Shown in pieces: positions 35,612 through 45,000 of a stretch of DNA of 45,000 nucleotides (positions are counted from its first letter, which is position 1; each line of letters begins with the position of its first letter). Origin of the DNA: Glandiceps talaboti (taxonomy: Eukaryota > Hemichordata > Enteropneusta > Spengelidae); the NCBI RefSeq assembly GCF_964340395.1, contig NC_135561.1, forward strand, positions 1,517,501-1,562,500. The letters run 5' to 3'. A program made the translations under genes and the position numbers. The notes beneath the pieces were generated by a model. The model made no database searches. It was not told the DNA's origin and saw only the letters and a program-made list of their open reading frames with translations.

Positions 35612-36272
35612 AGAGTAAACAGTGCTCAATATATATGTGTATCAAGCAAGATGTACAGGAGCTGTAAAAGAAAATATAATAAAAATATTTTAAGTAAAAC
35701 AAACATTTTATTATCTAGCTTGCTCATTCATCATGTTGTGTGTGTTCAATCATTAAAGTAATTGTTTTCCCTGGACAATGTGTTTTCCTTACTGCTGTCG
35801 AGTACATCAACACTTATTTGAACCATGTCGTGTTAAAATATAAAACCCTTTACTGAACGTGTAATTTATTTATAACCGTGCCTTTATAGTCATGCTTATG
35901 CAGATTAATTGTGTAAAGAATGTGTCTTGCTCTCCTCACACATGGCAATCACACCCTTTGAAATTACGCAATCAGTTTAACTTTAAAGCGGGGAATGCCA
36001 CTCAAGGAAATAGAACTATTTTATAACTTTGGGTTCTGGAGAGTCAGTTCATGATTTCATATCACATATATATTGCGCGACAACCAGGAAACACCAAACT
36101 GATATTCATATAAAGAGGGAAAGGGGCTCTGTATATGGACAAAATTCAACCAGGTTGTGTAGCAGGCTAGAGATAGCCAACTATGTGGTTGTTATGTTCA
36201 GGTTGAATTAGAACCCCAACATATTTATTGTCATTATATATATATATATACGTACGAGGGCAGCGAGGTTTT

Positions 36273-36286
36273 GTAACCATGGTTAC
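36273..36286. promoter_or_regulatory. Perfect palindromic RFX X-box-type site
   Basis: GTAACCATGGTTAC is a perfect 14-base palindrome, 16 with the flanking T/A. It has the GTNRCC-AT-GGYNAC form bound by RFX factors, which control ciliary genes in animals. It lies in intergenic DNA about 2.7 kb beyond the gene B poly(A) site and about 14 kb upstream of gene A. Target and activity are unknown. Confidence 0.35.
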
Positions 36287-36767
36287 AGTGTGGACTTCGT
36301 CAAATAAGTCATTGTCGTAACAGTATATTTAGACTTCAAATAAATTGCCTGTATGTCATTTGCTAGCATGCACACGTAATATAAAAGGCTTTTAGCATTA
36401 CCTTCTACGGAAATAGAGAATCAACATTTAATTCATTTCTTGACAAATAGGAATCAACTCCTCGGTCTGCCAAATGACCAATCTGCTATGACTGTGACGT
36501 AAGTAGTAAAACAATATAACCCACCTAGTCATTCTCTGTCAGTATACTGCGGCATTTCGTCTGGAAAGTGCTAATGTATTGATTAACTTTCCTTTTCGGC
36601 TCAAAATTCATACGCTATGTCAATGTCTAACAATCAAATCCTAGTCACCCAGACTAGCCTGCCAAAATATGCTTGACTAACTGTCTGCTGCAATACATCA
36701 AAGGGCGAAGCGACTACTGAAGTGAAATAAAACGTTTAAGGCTTCAAAAACTGTAACTTCATATTTT

Positions 36768-36829
36768 TTAGGAGGGGTGATCAGATTTTTAGGAGGGGTG
36801 ATAACATTTTAGGAGGGGCGATCACGTTG
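36768..36829 (+). repeat. Three tandem copies of a roughly 21-bp unit
   Basis: TTTTTAGGAGGGGTGATCAGA, TTTTTAGGAGGGGTGATAACA and TTTTAGGAGGGGCGATCACG follow one another. The unit is G-rich on this strand and otherwise unremarkable. Confidence 0.95.
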
Positions 36830-38995
36830 TAAGCCATGATAAATGTCATCGTGGTTCTTGTGTATTTAGCTTATATTAAACTTCGCTATCTCGATCATCG
36901 GATCAGTACATCGCTGGGGGCGGGGCCTTAGCACACACCATTCAGGTAAACAATTAGAAAGACGGATTGTCAAGCTCTCCTTGACAAAAACTGTTTATTT
37001 GAATGAAGAGACAACATCCATTTAAAAGGTAATACGAGGTTATGAGGCACAACATTGAAATATTTTATAAACTGAAGTCTTGCAAAAAAAAACGATTTCT
37101 TGTCTCCTGATTTGAATTTCATCCTATTTCTGTTAAGGAAATACAATCGTTAATATGCCTCATACTTAATCACATTATTTCATTCTCCTGGTCAGTTTCC
37201 CTGACGAATCAATTCTATGACCAATTAACTACAAGAGACACACTCAAGTGACAAATTTCTAAAGGACTTAATTAATTAGACCATGTACAGTAAAATGTCT
37301 AGTTAGAGAAATCAATGTAAGAAAATCTACACACGATGTACGACTATTAATTGCCTTGTAGCATACTACCTTAGCGAACATAGCGTAATTAACTCTATTG
37401 TCACAGTGGTAGAATATACCTTGATACTGGACTCTATACAGATTATTCTTTGGAATGTTTTGGAAAGATTCCAAAACGTAGATTTATACCTACTAACCTA
37501 CAAGTAGTTGATGTACACTCTAATTGTGTATATCACTTATTACCCTAAGACTTTTTACAATCAATATTATACATGTATTTAGGCCGATGTGAATCACATG
37601 AGGGCGCTCACTCAGGTGCATATGATGAAAGCGTATGGTTAGTGTAATCATGGAGTACCTCCATAGTTGCCTCTGAATTCATTACAGCTGATTGGACAAA
37701 ATAAAAAACGAACAAATTTACATACATATTGTTAGATTAGTAGTATTGGTTTCCAACCTTGTCTCAATATTTGCTACAAGTGACAGACATTGTTGAAGTT
37801 ACAATGAAACGTATAGATAATATCTGAAGTAAACACCAGGGTACACACACAAAGTAGTCGCCTTGTCTGGAAATACTAGTCCCATGTATTTTTGAATGAT
37901 ATAGCTTCTACAATAGTAAGTAATTCTACTTTAAACATGTGCAGTTTTTCATACTTATAATTTGCAGGTATTTACATGGACCCATTCAAACACAGAATTG
38001 ATGAGTATATATCCCTGAAAAGAAAGCAAGACTTAGTCAAGGAAAAGCAGACAACTCCTTGTATATAATTGTCTATTCATTCAGGCAAAGCCACTGACTG
38101 CTTGTCTGTAACCAACTGTGTTAAGATCCTAAAATCTTCAAGTACTTTACTGTACACTTCTCCACAAGTGACGTAAACTTGGAGACTAACTTTGAAACCA
38201 ATACTACTAATCTATCAATATCTATATAAACATTATCGTTCTTTGATTTGTCGAATCAGCTGTAAAACATTTCTATTACATCGATTATATGCAAGGTATA
38301 GTAAATGACTAAATACATGATCTGGGCATGATTGAGGAGACTAGAAATCGGTACATACTCGGATAGAAATGTTACTCTTCCAAGACGCACATAATTGTAC
38401 TTAGATAATCAGTAAGAATATTTATATCGGTGTATACTCATAGCGCCACCAACGACTATTCAGTATTTTGCAGTCAAGAGGTTGGATATGAAGTCACATT
38501 TAGTGAATGTATTTACTTGTACTTCAAGATAATGACAAGAAAACAGTCAAGCGTTCACATCAGTTTAATCGACATCGTCAAGAAGCCTTCTTCAATTCTA
38601 AAAAATGTTGAATGGAAATAGATAGTCATTCATATCACCATACTTTATTCAGATAAAATAAACAGCAGCTTTTTTCTCTGTAAATACTTTATTTATAATA
38701 CACTAATCATGATGTGACTACATACACCAATTTTTTGTCATATTTAATGAATGAAATATAACTGAAAACGTTACTTTCTTAACAAATTATAATAAAGACC
38801 CTTGAAATATTTTCAATTCTGCAAACACAATTAAATTTTGTAAATTTCAGTCCGGTTATAAAACGTAAAATGTACACTGTTATATTTGTGAATTAAATTG
38901 TCAAGAACATACTTTCTCAAAATCGTCTGTGAACGAGGATGTATATGTTGGTCAGTTGACTTATAAAAGCACCTTTAGCTTCCAAACTCGGAAGA

Positions 38996-39001
38996 TTTAT
39001 T
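38996..39001 (-). terminator. Poly(A) signal AATAAA of gene B
   Basis: AATAAA on the minus strand lies 102 bases after the stop codon of gene B, giving a short 3' UTR with cleavage expected near 38975-38985. Further AATAAA hexamers at 38693-38688 and 38649-38644 could serve a longer transcript. The hexamer is frequent by chance in AT-rich DNA. Confidence 0.45.
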
Positions 39002-39102
39002 TCATTTTAAATTTAAGTATTACAAATGTATAAAGTACTTTCATACAAAGACTTTTCCAATATTGTGTCTTGTTTTTCAGGAAAAAAACCCATAATATTT
39101 GG

Positions 39103-39375
39103 TCATTCAATAAAAAAGAAGAACATGACCCAGTAAATAGTGTTAAAGATAATAAAAACGGTGGGAAATGCAACTTGAGATATTCTATCGATACTTTTAG
39201 CATCAACGAAAAAATCGGTGGCTTCAATGTCTCGATGTGTTAGGTCGCCATTTTCTGAAACGTCGATCGTATTCTCACTGAGACGAGAAATCCTTCTTCT
39301 GATAACTTTATCGTTGGCTTTATGAACCCCATCTTCGATGGAGAGTTTGTCTTCGACTTCGAATGCAGCGTTGTC
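39103..39375 (-). CDS. Gene B: last exon, cytoplasmic loop and M4 with stop codon
   Basis: The exon starts at acceptor gtaaatttcag|GAC and holds 90 codons to a stop at 39103. Codons 1-56 are a charged, low-hydrophobicity stretch completing the M3-M4 loop. Together with the previous exon the loop is only about 85 residues, compact as in many GlyR subunits. VIRRRISRLSEN contains an RRxS protein-kinase-A-type site. FFVDAKSIDRISQVAFPTVF is the canonical pre-M4/M4 start (family DAK.ID.ISR.AFP), and M4 continues as IIFNTIYWVM to the C-terminus FFFFIE. The protein ends just after M4, as expected. Phase agrees with the M3 exon. Confidence 0.95.
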   Translation of the reverse strand, partial: DNAAFEVEDKLSIEDGVHKANDKVIRRRISRLSENTIDVSENGDLTHRDIEATDFFVDAKSIDRISQVAFPTVFIIFNTIYWVMFFFFIE

Positions 39376-39527
39376 CTGAAATTTACAAAAGAAATGAAAA
39401 CAAAGGAAAAACATAAAATCGTCACAGTACGTGTTATAAGTGTAGTAGCTGTTATAAAAGTTATTTATGCTGTGTGGCTGACAGAGACAGAATTAGAAAA
39501 AGAGAGACAGAAAGCCAGACAGAAAGA

Positions 39528-39531
39528 CAGC

Positions 39532-39582
<51 letters not shown>

Positions 39583-39649
39583 TGACTGACTGACTGACTG
39601 ACTGACTGACTGACTGACTGACTGACTGACTGACTGACTGACTGACTGA
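39528..39649 (+). repeat. (GACA)n followed by (GACT)n
   Basis: GACA units to about 39581 switch to about 17 GACT units to 39649, in the short intron before the last exon of gene B. Imperfect GACA-like sequence begins near 39480. Confidence 0.97.
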
Positions 39650-39940
39650 TAGGGTACTTGTTGATGTAACTATCTTGGTCATCGAGGTGAAAAACTGCAG
39701 TCAGGTCAGGAGCTATTATTATCTTGCGACAACAATGCTTCTTTGTCTGTAATCATCGAATCATTTCATTCAAATGAAAAATCGTTTCTACCCCACTGCG
39801 TGTCTCCACAGGACTGGTCGTTTAGTTCTGCAGACATGATTGGGCGATTTAAGACTTTCTATTACGACACTACACTTTAAGAAAATTTCGACAAGATGGA
39901 AGAGGAGGAAGAGAGGAGAGAGTAGAACGTAGAAAAAGAC

Positions 39941-40011
39941 AGATCTAGATTCGAGTTAGTCACAGATCTAGATCCGAGTTAGTCACAGATCTAGATCCGA
40001 GTTAGTCACAG
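39941..40011 (+). repeat. Three tandem copies of a 23-bp unit
   Basis: AGATCTAGATYCGAGTTAGTCAC occurs three times with period 23 in the 741-base intron before the last exon of gene B. The core AGATCTAGAT is nearly palindromic. Confidence 0.95.
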
Positions 40012-40116
40012 ACAACAAGTAAATGGCATCAGTCTGTGACCTGCAACTTTGAAATTGGTCGTCTACAAGTTTTCCACAGTAATTTCACCCTACGTCCCCT
40101 GAACACTTCCACCTAC

Positions 40117-40263
40117 CTTGCTTATTACACTGACTCGGTATTTGTCATTTAGGACTTTTCTTCGTTTCTTAGTTCTTAAAACATGGACATAGTTTACAAC
40201 GGCGAACTCTACCAACGCTCCAAATACAAAGACTTGGCACACCGCCATCCATATATCAATAGC
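40117..40263 (-). CDS. Gene B: M3 and start of the cytoplasmic loop
   Basis: Acceptor aatttcag|GCT and donor AGCAAG|gtaggt enclose 49 codons, phase 0 at both ends. AIDIWMAVCQVFVFGALVEF is a textbook GlyR M3; the AIDIWMAVC motif distinguishes GlyR-type from GABA-A subunits (AMDW). The segment after M3 is strongly basic (RTKKRRK), as in the membrane-proximal part of the M3-M4 loop, where it affects conductance and assembly in relatives. The frame continues directly from codon K of the M2 exon (VAYAK-AIDIW), matching the family sequence without gap. Confidence 0.95.
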
Positions 40264-40538
40264 CTGAAATTATAGGAGATAACGTGTATGTTATACCGCC
40301 CTCTGTAGTTCAACTGTGGATAACCATGTCCGCAACCGCAAATGGATTTTATCTATACACTAAAAATTTCACGAAATATGTTTAGTTTTTGAATTATTTA
40401 TTCTATTTGAAAGTCGTCTAAGTGAATGGAAGCTATTGATCCCATGAGATTGACAATTTCGATTTCGTCAAATGCAAACATTTCTATATCATGATCACTC
40501 TCGACCTCTTGTTGAGCTAGAAATGCTAGGGCAACCTA

Positions 40539-40541
<3 letters not shown>

Positions 40542-40620
<79 letters not shown>
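40542..40620 (+). repeat. (GT)n microsatellite
   Basis: About 34 GT units end in ATGTATGTAT; gene B M2-M3 intron. Confidence 0.98.
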
Positions 40621-42283
40621 ACTCGCACATCGACTGAACGAGTATAAATAATAAGCTCCCCCCCACACACACACATTTATGTTATGTCATTAGCATTCCT
40701 TTCTTCTACGTTTCTAATATAAATAAATAAACACAATAAACTTCAAACAGAATTTGGAAAAATGAAAGAAATACTATTAAGCTGAACAAATTATTCGAAA
40801 GGTTACTCATACCAAATATCATAACAAGTATTATTCTAATATTGTAACATGTCTCAAGTTCATGTCATACAGTAACTCTCAAGAAAGGACAATCGCTTTC
40901 TTTTACACTTTATGCACATGATGTATCATGAGATCATGTCTGCTTCCATTCAAAATATGTTATATGAGGAGCCCTATGACACAACTACTTAAACAGGAAC
41001 ATATTTCAATATTACAAGCATACTTTAAGTGATACAATACAAATATTTAAAAAGCCGGAACAAACACTAACTTGTTGTGACTCATATCCTTTGAGAGATG
41101 TTACAATATTTCACGACATAGAAAAACAATTACAACGTCACAACGCGTACGGTGCCTGTTTTTCTTTCGAACTCGTGTCAAACAAGTGTTTGATTATTAT
41201 GCCGATCCAAAAATAACGGCTGGTTGCTCTGTTTTGAAGAACGCGTAAAATTTAACGATGACCCCAAATCATTTTTTATATTTCGACCCAACAAATAAAT
41301 AAATTTCATTGCTTCATTTCAGTGATTTATGTTTTAATTCTCATGGTGGTAGAAGTTTCATCGAAACCAGACGAATGTCATGTTAGTAGGGAAGAGTGCG
41401 GGTTATTTGTTTGTTTCGCAAACATCACTAGGACTCGGAGATCAATCTATGGTAGGAACCTCGACACGTTCATCTTTGAATGTACGAGAATATCATTTAC
41501 CTATGCCTGACATATATTCAACCAATTTCAATTTTGTGATTCCATTTTCAATTCAACCTCATCCTCTCTCGCGTGTTTCAATTTCCTCCATACATATCAA
41601 ATTAGAGAAAAAGCTTTCATCAACAGGAAGCTAAATGCTAAACACTGACGATTTCTCGTGTAAAAGCCTGAGGGACAAAATGTGCAATTATCACCTCTGA
41701 GCAAATAAATACAATAAATCAAACAGGCTATGAAATTGAATTAGAATCACAAAATAATTTCCTTTAACTTAATTAATACATCGCCTTTTGTGAACTAGAT
41801 AGATGATAATTTGATCGATTTTAGTGTAACTGATAGCGGTAGAAATGTTTCTACAAAAAGTCAAAACGCAAAATAACAGGTGATAATAGATTTCTTTCTT
41901 CAAATATCAGGTTTAAATAGGTAAACATAAATTTGGCCTATTTTTTTCATTTTAACTTATCAATGACAAAGTTGAATTATCAATATTTGACAAATATTCT
42001 ACTCGAGATCCGTCGACAGATGTCTACGATTCCACAAGTCTAGAAAAATATAGATTTGTTTTTTTTTAATTATAACAAATAATCGCCAGATTTTGCAGAT
42101 TGAACATTTTCTCGATAATGTCGACCCCCTAAGAGCGAATTTACCAAACAAAAGCGAAAACTTGCAACATGTGTCACTTAGTAAACTTTCACATGGAAAG
42201 CACACTGTACATTCAATAGTAATTTTCAAGCTGTCTCCAAAGAATAAATGTTTACATACTTGTGACCTAAAGTACGTTGGTTA

Positions 42284-42427
42284 GGTTTACTCATATAAAC
42301 ATTGGCAAAGGGAAGTAACTATGTTCGACAGTTTGACCCAGTTAATTATTGATTGGTTTACTCATATAAACATTAGCAATGGGAAGTAACTATGTTCGAC
42401 AGTTTGACCCAGTTAATTATTGATTGG
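42284..42427 (+). repeat. Two near-identical tandem copies of a 71-bp unit
   Basis: GGTTTACTCATATAAACATT through CAGTTAATTATTGATT is repeated exactly 71 bases apart (42284 and 42355), with only a few differences. This is a recent duplication in the gene B M2-M3 intron. Confidence 0.95.
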
Positions 42428-42956
42428 CAGTTGATGTTGTTCACGCCAAATAACGTGGAACTGTTTTTTTAGTTGGTTTTAAATACTCCTACGTACTTGA
42501 CAGAAGACTTGATGTTTTACCAGTATATTGTCATACAAGCTTAAATTTGAAGGCTAAAACATAGAATGCTGACAAACACATGTAATGGGTGTCAAATAGA
42601 ATCAATAGTATGTTTATGCGAGTAATAAACGAAATGGTATTTTCTAACAAGTCTCCATTGAAGAATCGCACCCCAAATGATAATACGAATAAACGTAAAA
42701 TACTTGAATGGTATAATGTATGACATATACGCGTGGTTTATTCATGTCATGTTATGCTAATGCTACTACATGTAGCAATGCAGCAGAAATTATTAGACAA
42801 TTTTGTCTACTTCTAACATGGTATATTGACTTCAACGGTGGAAATATTGAAAGTCAAGTCCAGAAACTTGGACTGACCGCCATTAAGTAAATACGGCTAT
42901 AACTGTATTCTATGTAGTAGTAGCGCGGAATGTTCAAAGACAGAATACAAAATATT

Positions 42957-42969
42957 GGGGGGGGGGGGG
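42957..42969 (+). repeat. Poly(G) run of 13
   Basis: Thirteen consecutive G residues. Similar C runs occur at 555-567 and 29620-29633. They may be length-polymorphic or sequencing-sensitive. Confidence 0.95.
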
Positions 42970-43078
42970 TGACGTTCCGGGCAAACACCCTTCCTCTTTT
43001 TGAGCCAAGGTTTGTTCAACGGAAGAACAATTTTCTTACACTTAATTTCGATTGTCAGCATTTGATGTGGGTCATCAT

Positions 43079-43079
<1 letters not shown>

Positions 43080-43173
<94 letters not shown>
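43080..43173 (+). repeat. (AATC)n microsatellite
   Basis: About 23 perfect AATC units; the Ser-Ile-Asn-Gln ORFs are artefacts. Gene B M2-M3 intron. Confidence 0.98.
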
Positions 43174-43837
43174 TCTACAACCATACAGTTTAATAAATGT
43201 ATACCTGCAAGACTTCAATAATTCACTATTGAACTGTGATTATTTTTTTAGAACATCGCAAGGAACATGGATATATGGCAAAGACGAGCAAGTGTGGAAA
43301 AATTGTGGTGTTTGGGAGTCAGACACAGACAGACGTTTTATCTGAACAATGCACCTTAGGAGAAAAAGAAAAGATGTACCATGCTTGGGAAGTAAACATC
43401 CAATCAAAGGTTTCTATAGAGATGTACTTCTTTTACTTTTATTATAGAAACATTTGCTTGGGTCTTTACTTTCGAAACGTCGCGAGTCAAGGAGTGGGTG
43501 TAACATAATAAAAATACAACATGCTACAAGATTCATGATCGGGGCAAATAACCTATGATTCACCATCGTGAATGGTGATTGACGCATGCACAGGCTGCAT
43601 TCACAAACATCGACTAAGGGATGAGGTGACAAATGAGGGGTACTTGGAAATTGTTAGGATACGTCATGAGTTAGTATTTACATAACTAGTAGTTCACATC
43701 TTTAGCTGGTCAGTGAAGATGGCATGAAGTAAGCAAAAACAGAAAAAGATAATGCAAACATTAACAAGTCTCAAATCAAAAGGGAAAAGTTTATCGTAAT
43801 GGATTAGTACGGTTTAGGATTTATATTTAGATGTGAG

Positions 43838-43905
43838 AAGCGCTGAATTGTCTAGATGGTAGAGTTAAGGAAAATATAGGTTCTGATCCTTGCGACTCCA
43901 GAGGC
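43838..43905 (+). repeat. tRNA-like sequence, possible SINE head
   Basis: TGTCTAGATGG (43849-43859) resembles the pol III A box. GGTTCTGATCC (43879-43889) matches the B box consensus at 9 of 11 positions, 30 bases apart as in tRNA genes. Pairing of the expected acceptor and anticodon stems is poor, so it is not a functional tRNA. It is followed immediately by two tandem copies of a roughly 60-base unit, which could be a SINE body. It lies in a gene B intron. Confidence 0.35.
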
Positions 43906-43914
43906 AAGTTAGCA

Positions 43915-44032
43915 GTAATACGATAGGTTATCTGTATCATATAGTAGTCAGAGAGGTAGAAGTGTTTTTGAAATAATACGATAAGTTAGCTGTATCATAG
44001 TAAATCAGAGAGGTAGAGATAGTTTTAAAAAC
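43915..44032 (+). repeat. Two tandem copies of a roughly 60-bp unit
   Basis: TAATACGATAGGTTATCTGTATCATATAGTAGTCAGAGAGGTAGAAGTGTTTTTGAAA is followed by TAATACGATAAGTTAGCTGTATCATAGTAAATCAGAGAGGTAGAGATAGTTTTAAAA. The copies are clearly related with small indels. Confidence 0.85.
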
Positions 44033-44129
44033 AATTACAGAATACGTTTATTAGTTTTAATTATAAATAGAAGATATCACTAAAATCACCCCTTTCCCTA
44101 GTACGTGGGTGTTTGATATGCAGCCTTAC

Positions 44130-44359
44130 CTTTGCATATGCTACTTTTGGTAATGTTGCTCTGATCCCTGAATCTAGAGTTGTCATGGTGAGAATCGTAG
44201 TTACTCCTAGCGCTACCCTAGCGGGCGCTGCGTCATACGTGATCCAAAATGAGACCCAAGACAACACAACCAACAGGATGCTGGGAAGATACGCTTGTAA
44301 CATGTAGTAACCGACATCTCGGTGGAGATAAAAACGTGCCAGTATGCAAGTGAATGCGC
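44130..44359 (-). CDS. Gene B: pre-M1, M1 and M2 exon of a second glycine-receptor-like subunit
   Basis: The exon runs from acceptor acccatttag|GC to donor GCAAAG|gtaagg and holds 76 codons after a split Gly-type codon. It opens with [11 protein letters not shown]. The FTC cysteine is the second cysteine of the loop-C disulphide that marks GlyR-type subunits and is absent from GABA-A subunits. M1 spans about codons 16-39 ([14 protein letters not shown] onward). The M1-M2 linker DAAPAR has the Pro-Ala-Arg signature of anion selectivity. M2 follows at about codons 48-63 with Ala at 2', Thr at 6' (picrotoxin-type position), Leu at the 9' gate and Arg at 19'. Oddities are Leu14' and Asp15', where GlyR alpha1 has Gln and Ser. 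The exon ends after VAYAK, five codons beyond the vertebrate GLRA boundary. The N-terminal exons lie beyond the right edge. Confidence 0.96.
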
Positions 44360-45000
44360 CTAAATGGGTAAAACAGAACATACAAGATGAACATTTGTTA
44401 TTTAGATTGATCATTAGTTTTTCAATTGAAATAAATCACATTGCGACACGCACACTGAAAAGAAAATACAAGCGATCATATCTACATTAAACCCTATGTC
44501 AAAATGAGACACAGACGGTTTGAGCCACATTTCACTATATATTTCACTGTATACATATGAGAATTATCGTCTGGCAACGTTGACCGACGACAACTTCGAA
44601 TTCGATATTGACAGTGTTTCAAATATTACGTGATTCTATAAATTTCATTAAAGGCTTCATGATTTTATTATGAACAGCAAAAATTGTTAACTGATCTACG
44701 ATTGTATGGCTGGTAAACCATATAAAATCGTGACATAACTATGAGGTTTTTTTCATCCACCTAACTTGACGGGGGTCTAAATATTATCTACAACAGGAGA
44801 AACTAAATTGTGCAGAATCGACAGACAGTAAAGTTAGCAATTGCTACATCAAATGGACACCACTCGTCCCTGTAATAATTTTGACAGACAAAAACAAAAC
44901 ATGCATCACATCATGACTGTTTGGAGTATATCACGCACGGATTGGCTGCAAGAGACAAACACATGCAACAATTGTAATACAGTGTATATATAAAATCAAC
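44360..45000 (-). other. Gene B intron upstream of the M1 exon (partial)
   Basis: AT-rich unique sequence. The preceding exon, which should encode the Cys-loop to loop-C region, was not found, so it lies beyond the right edge. Confidence 0.7.

Larger units (their letters stand above)
22601..38975. other. Intergenic region between genes A and B
   Basis: About 16 kb without a supportable gene. It holds CA/TA arrays, duplicated sequence at 26.1-28.0 kb, the foldback at 27.1 kb, R2 copies, R1 copy 2, the LINE tail with its TACA array, a G-rich patch at about 33.93-34.34 kb and the X-box palindrome. The longest non-repeat ORFs (23127-23486 plus, 30393-30743 minus) lack recognisable domains. Confidence 0.7.
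39376..40116 (-). other. Gene B last intron
   Basis: A 741-base GT-AG intron holding the GACA/GACT array, a purine-rich stretch at about 39895-39945 and three 23-bp units. Confidence 0.93.
40264..44129 (-). other. Gene B M2-M3 intron
   Basis: A 3.9-kb intron with GT and AATC arrays, the 71-bp duplication, a G run and the tRNA-like sequence with roughly 60-bp tandem units. No other exon was seen. Confidence 0.9.

Noticed and set aside
43236-43508. Plus-strand ORF preceded by an acceptor-like TTTTTTTAG, inside the gene B intron
   Set aside because: No recognisable protein, opposite strand to the host gene, and no matching donor or partner exon.

Overview
This window is non-coding-rich eukaryotic nuclear DNA. 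It is AT-rich, has multi-kilobase GT-AG introns, many long di-, tetra- and pentanucleotide microsatellites, diverged dispersed repeats and a truncated non-LTR retrotransposon. No operons, ribosome-binding sites, tRNA genes or CRISPR arrays are visible. The receptor type and repeat landscape suggest a bilaterian animal, probably an aquatic invertebrate (lophotrochozoan or invertebrate deuterostome). The phylum cannot be fixed from the sequence alone.

The only confidently coding content is two incomplete genes on the minus strand, head to tail, both encoding Cys-loop ligand-gated anion channel subunits of the glycine-receptor type. Gene A is cut by the left edge. It contributes a start codon and signal peptide (18599-18556), the N-terminal linker exon (16850-16717), a 68-nt exon (8246-8179) and a 224-nt exon (2376-2153). 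All join in frame, giving 156 complete codons of extracellular domain. A promoter-like region and possible 5' noncoding exon lie near 22.34-22.60 kb. Gene B is cut by the right edge. It contributes its last three exons: loop-C cysteine plus M1 and M2 (44359-44130), M3 plus start of the cytoplasmic loop (40263-40117), and the rest of the loop plus M4 and stop (39375-39103), followed by a poly(A) signal. Because the 5' half (A) lies downstream of the 3' half (B) in the direction of transcription, these are two separate genes, not one.

The roughly 16 kb between them (22.6-39.0 kb) holds no gene I can support. It contains a LINE 3' end (about 31.92-32.40 kb) abutting a 760-bp (TACA)n array, several dispersed repeat pairs, a foldback element and a perfect RFX X-box-type palindrome. 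Gene A introns contain TA/CA/TACA microsatellites, a 78-bp minisatellite and nuclear-receptor-type direct repeats. Gene B introns contain microsatellites, short tandem duplications and a tRNA-like sequence.

No clearly new biological system is visible. The most informative points are the tandem receptor arrangement, non-canonical residues at otherwise conserved positions of both receptors (WxPP instead of WxPD in A; Asp at M2 15' in B), a shifted intron between M2 and M3, and the structured repeats.
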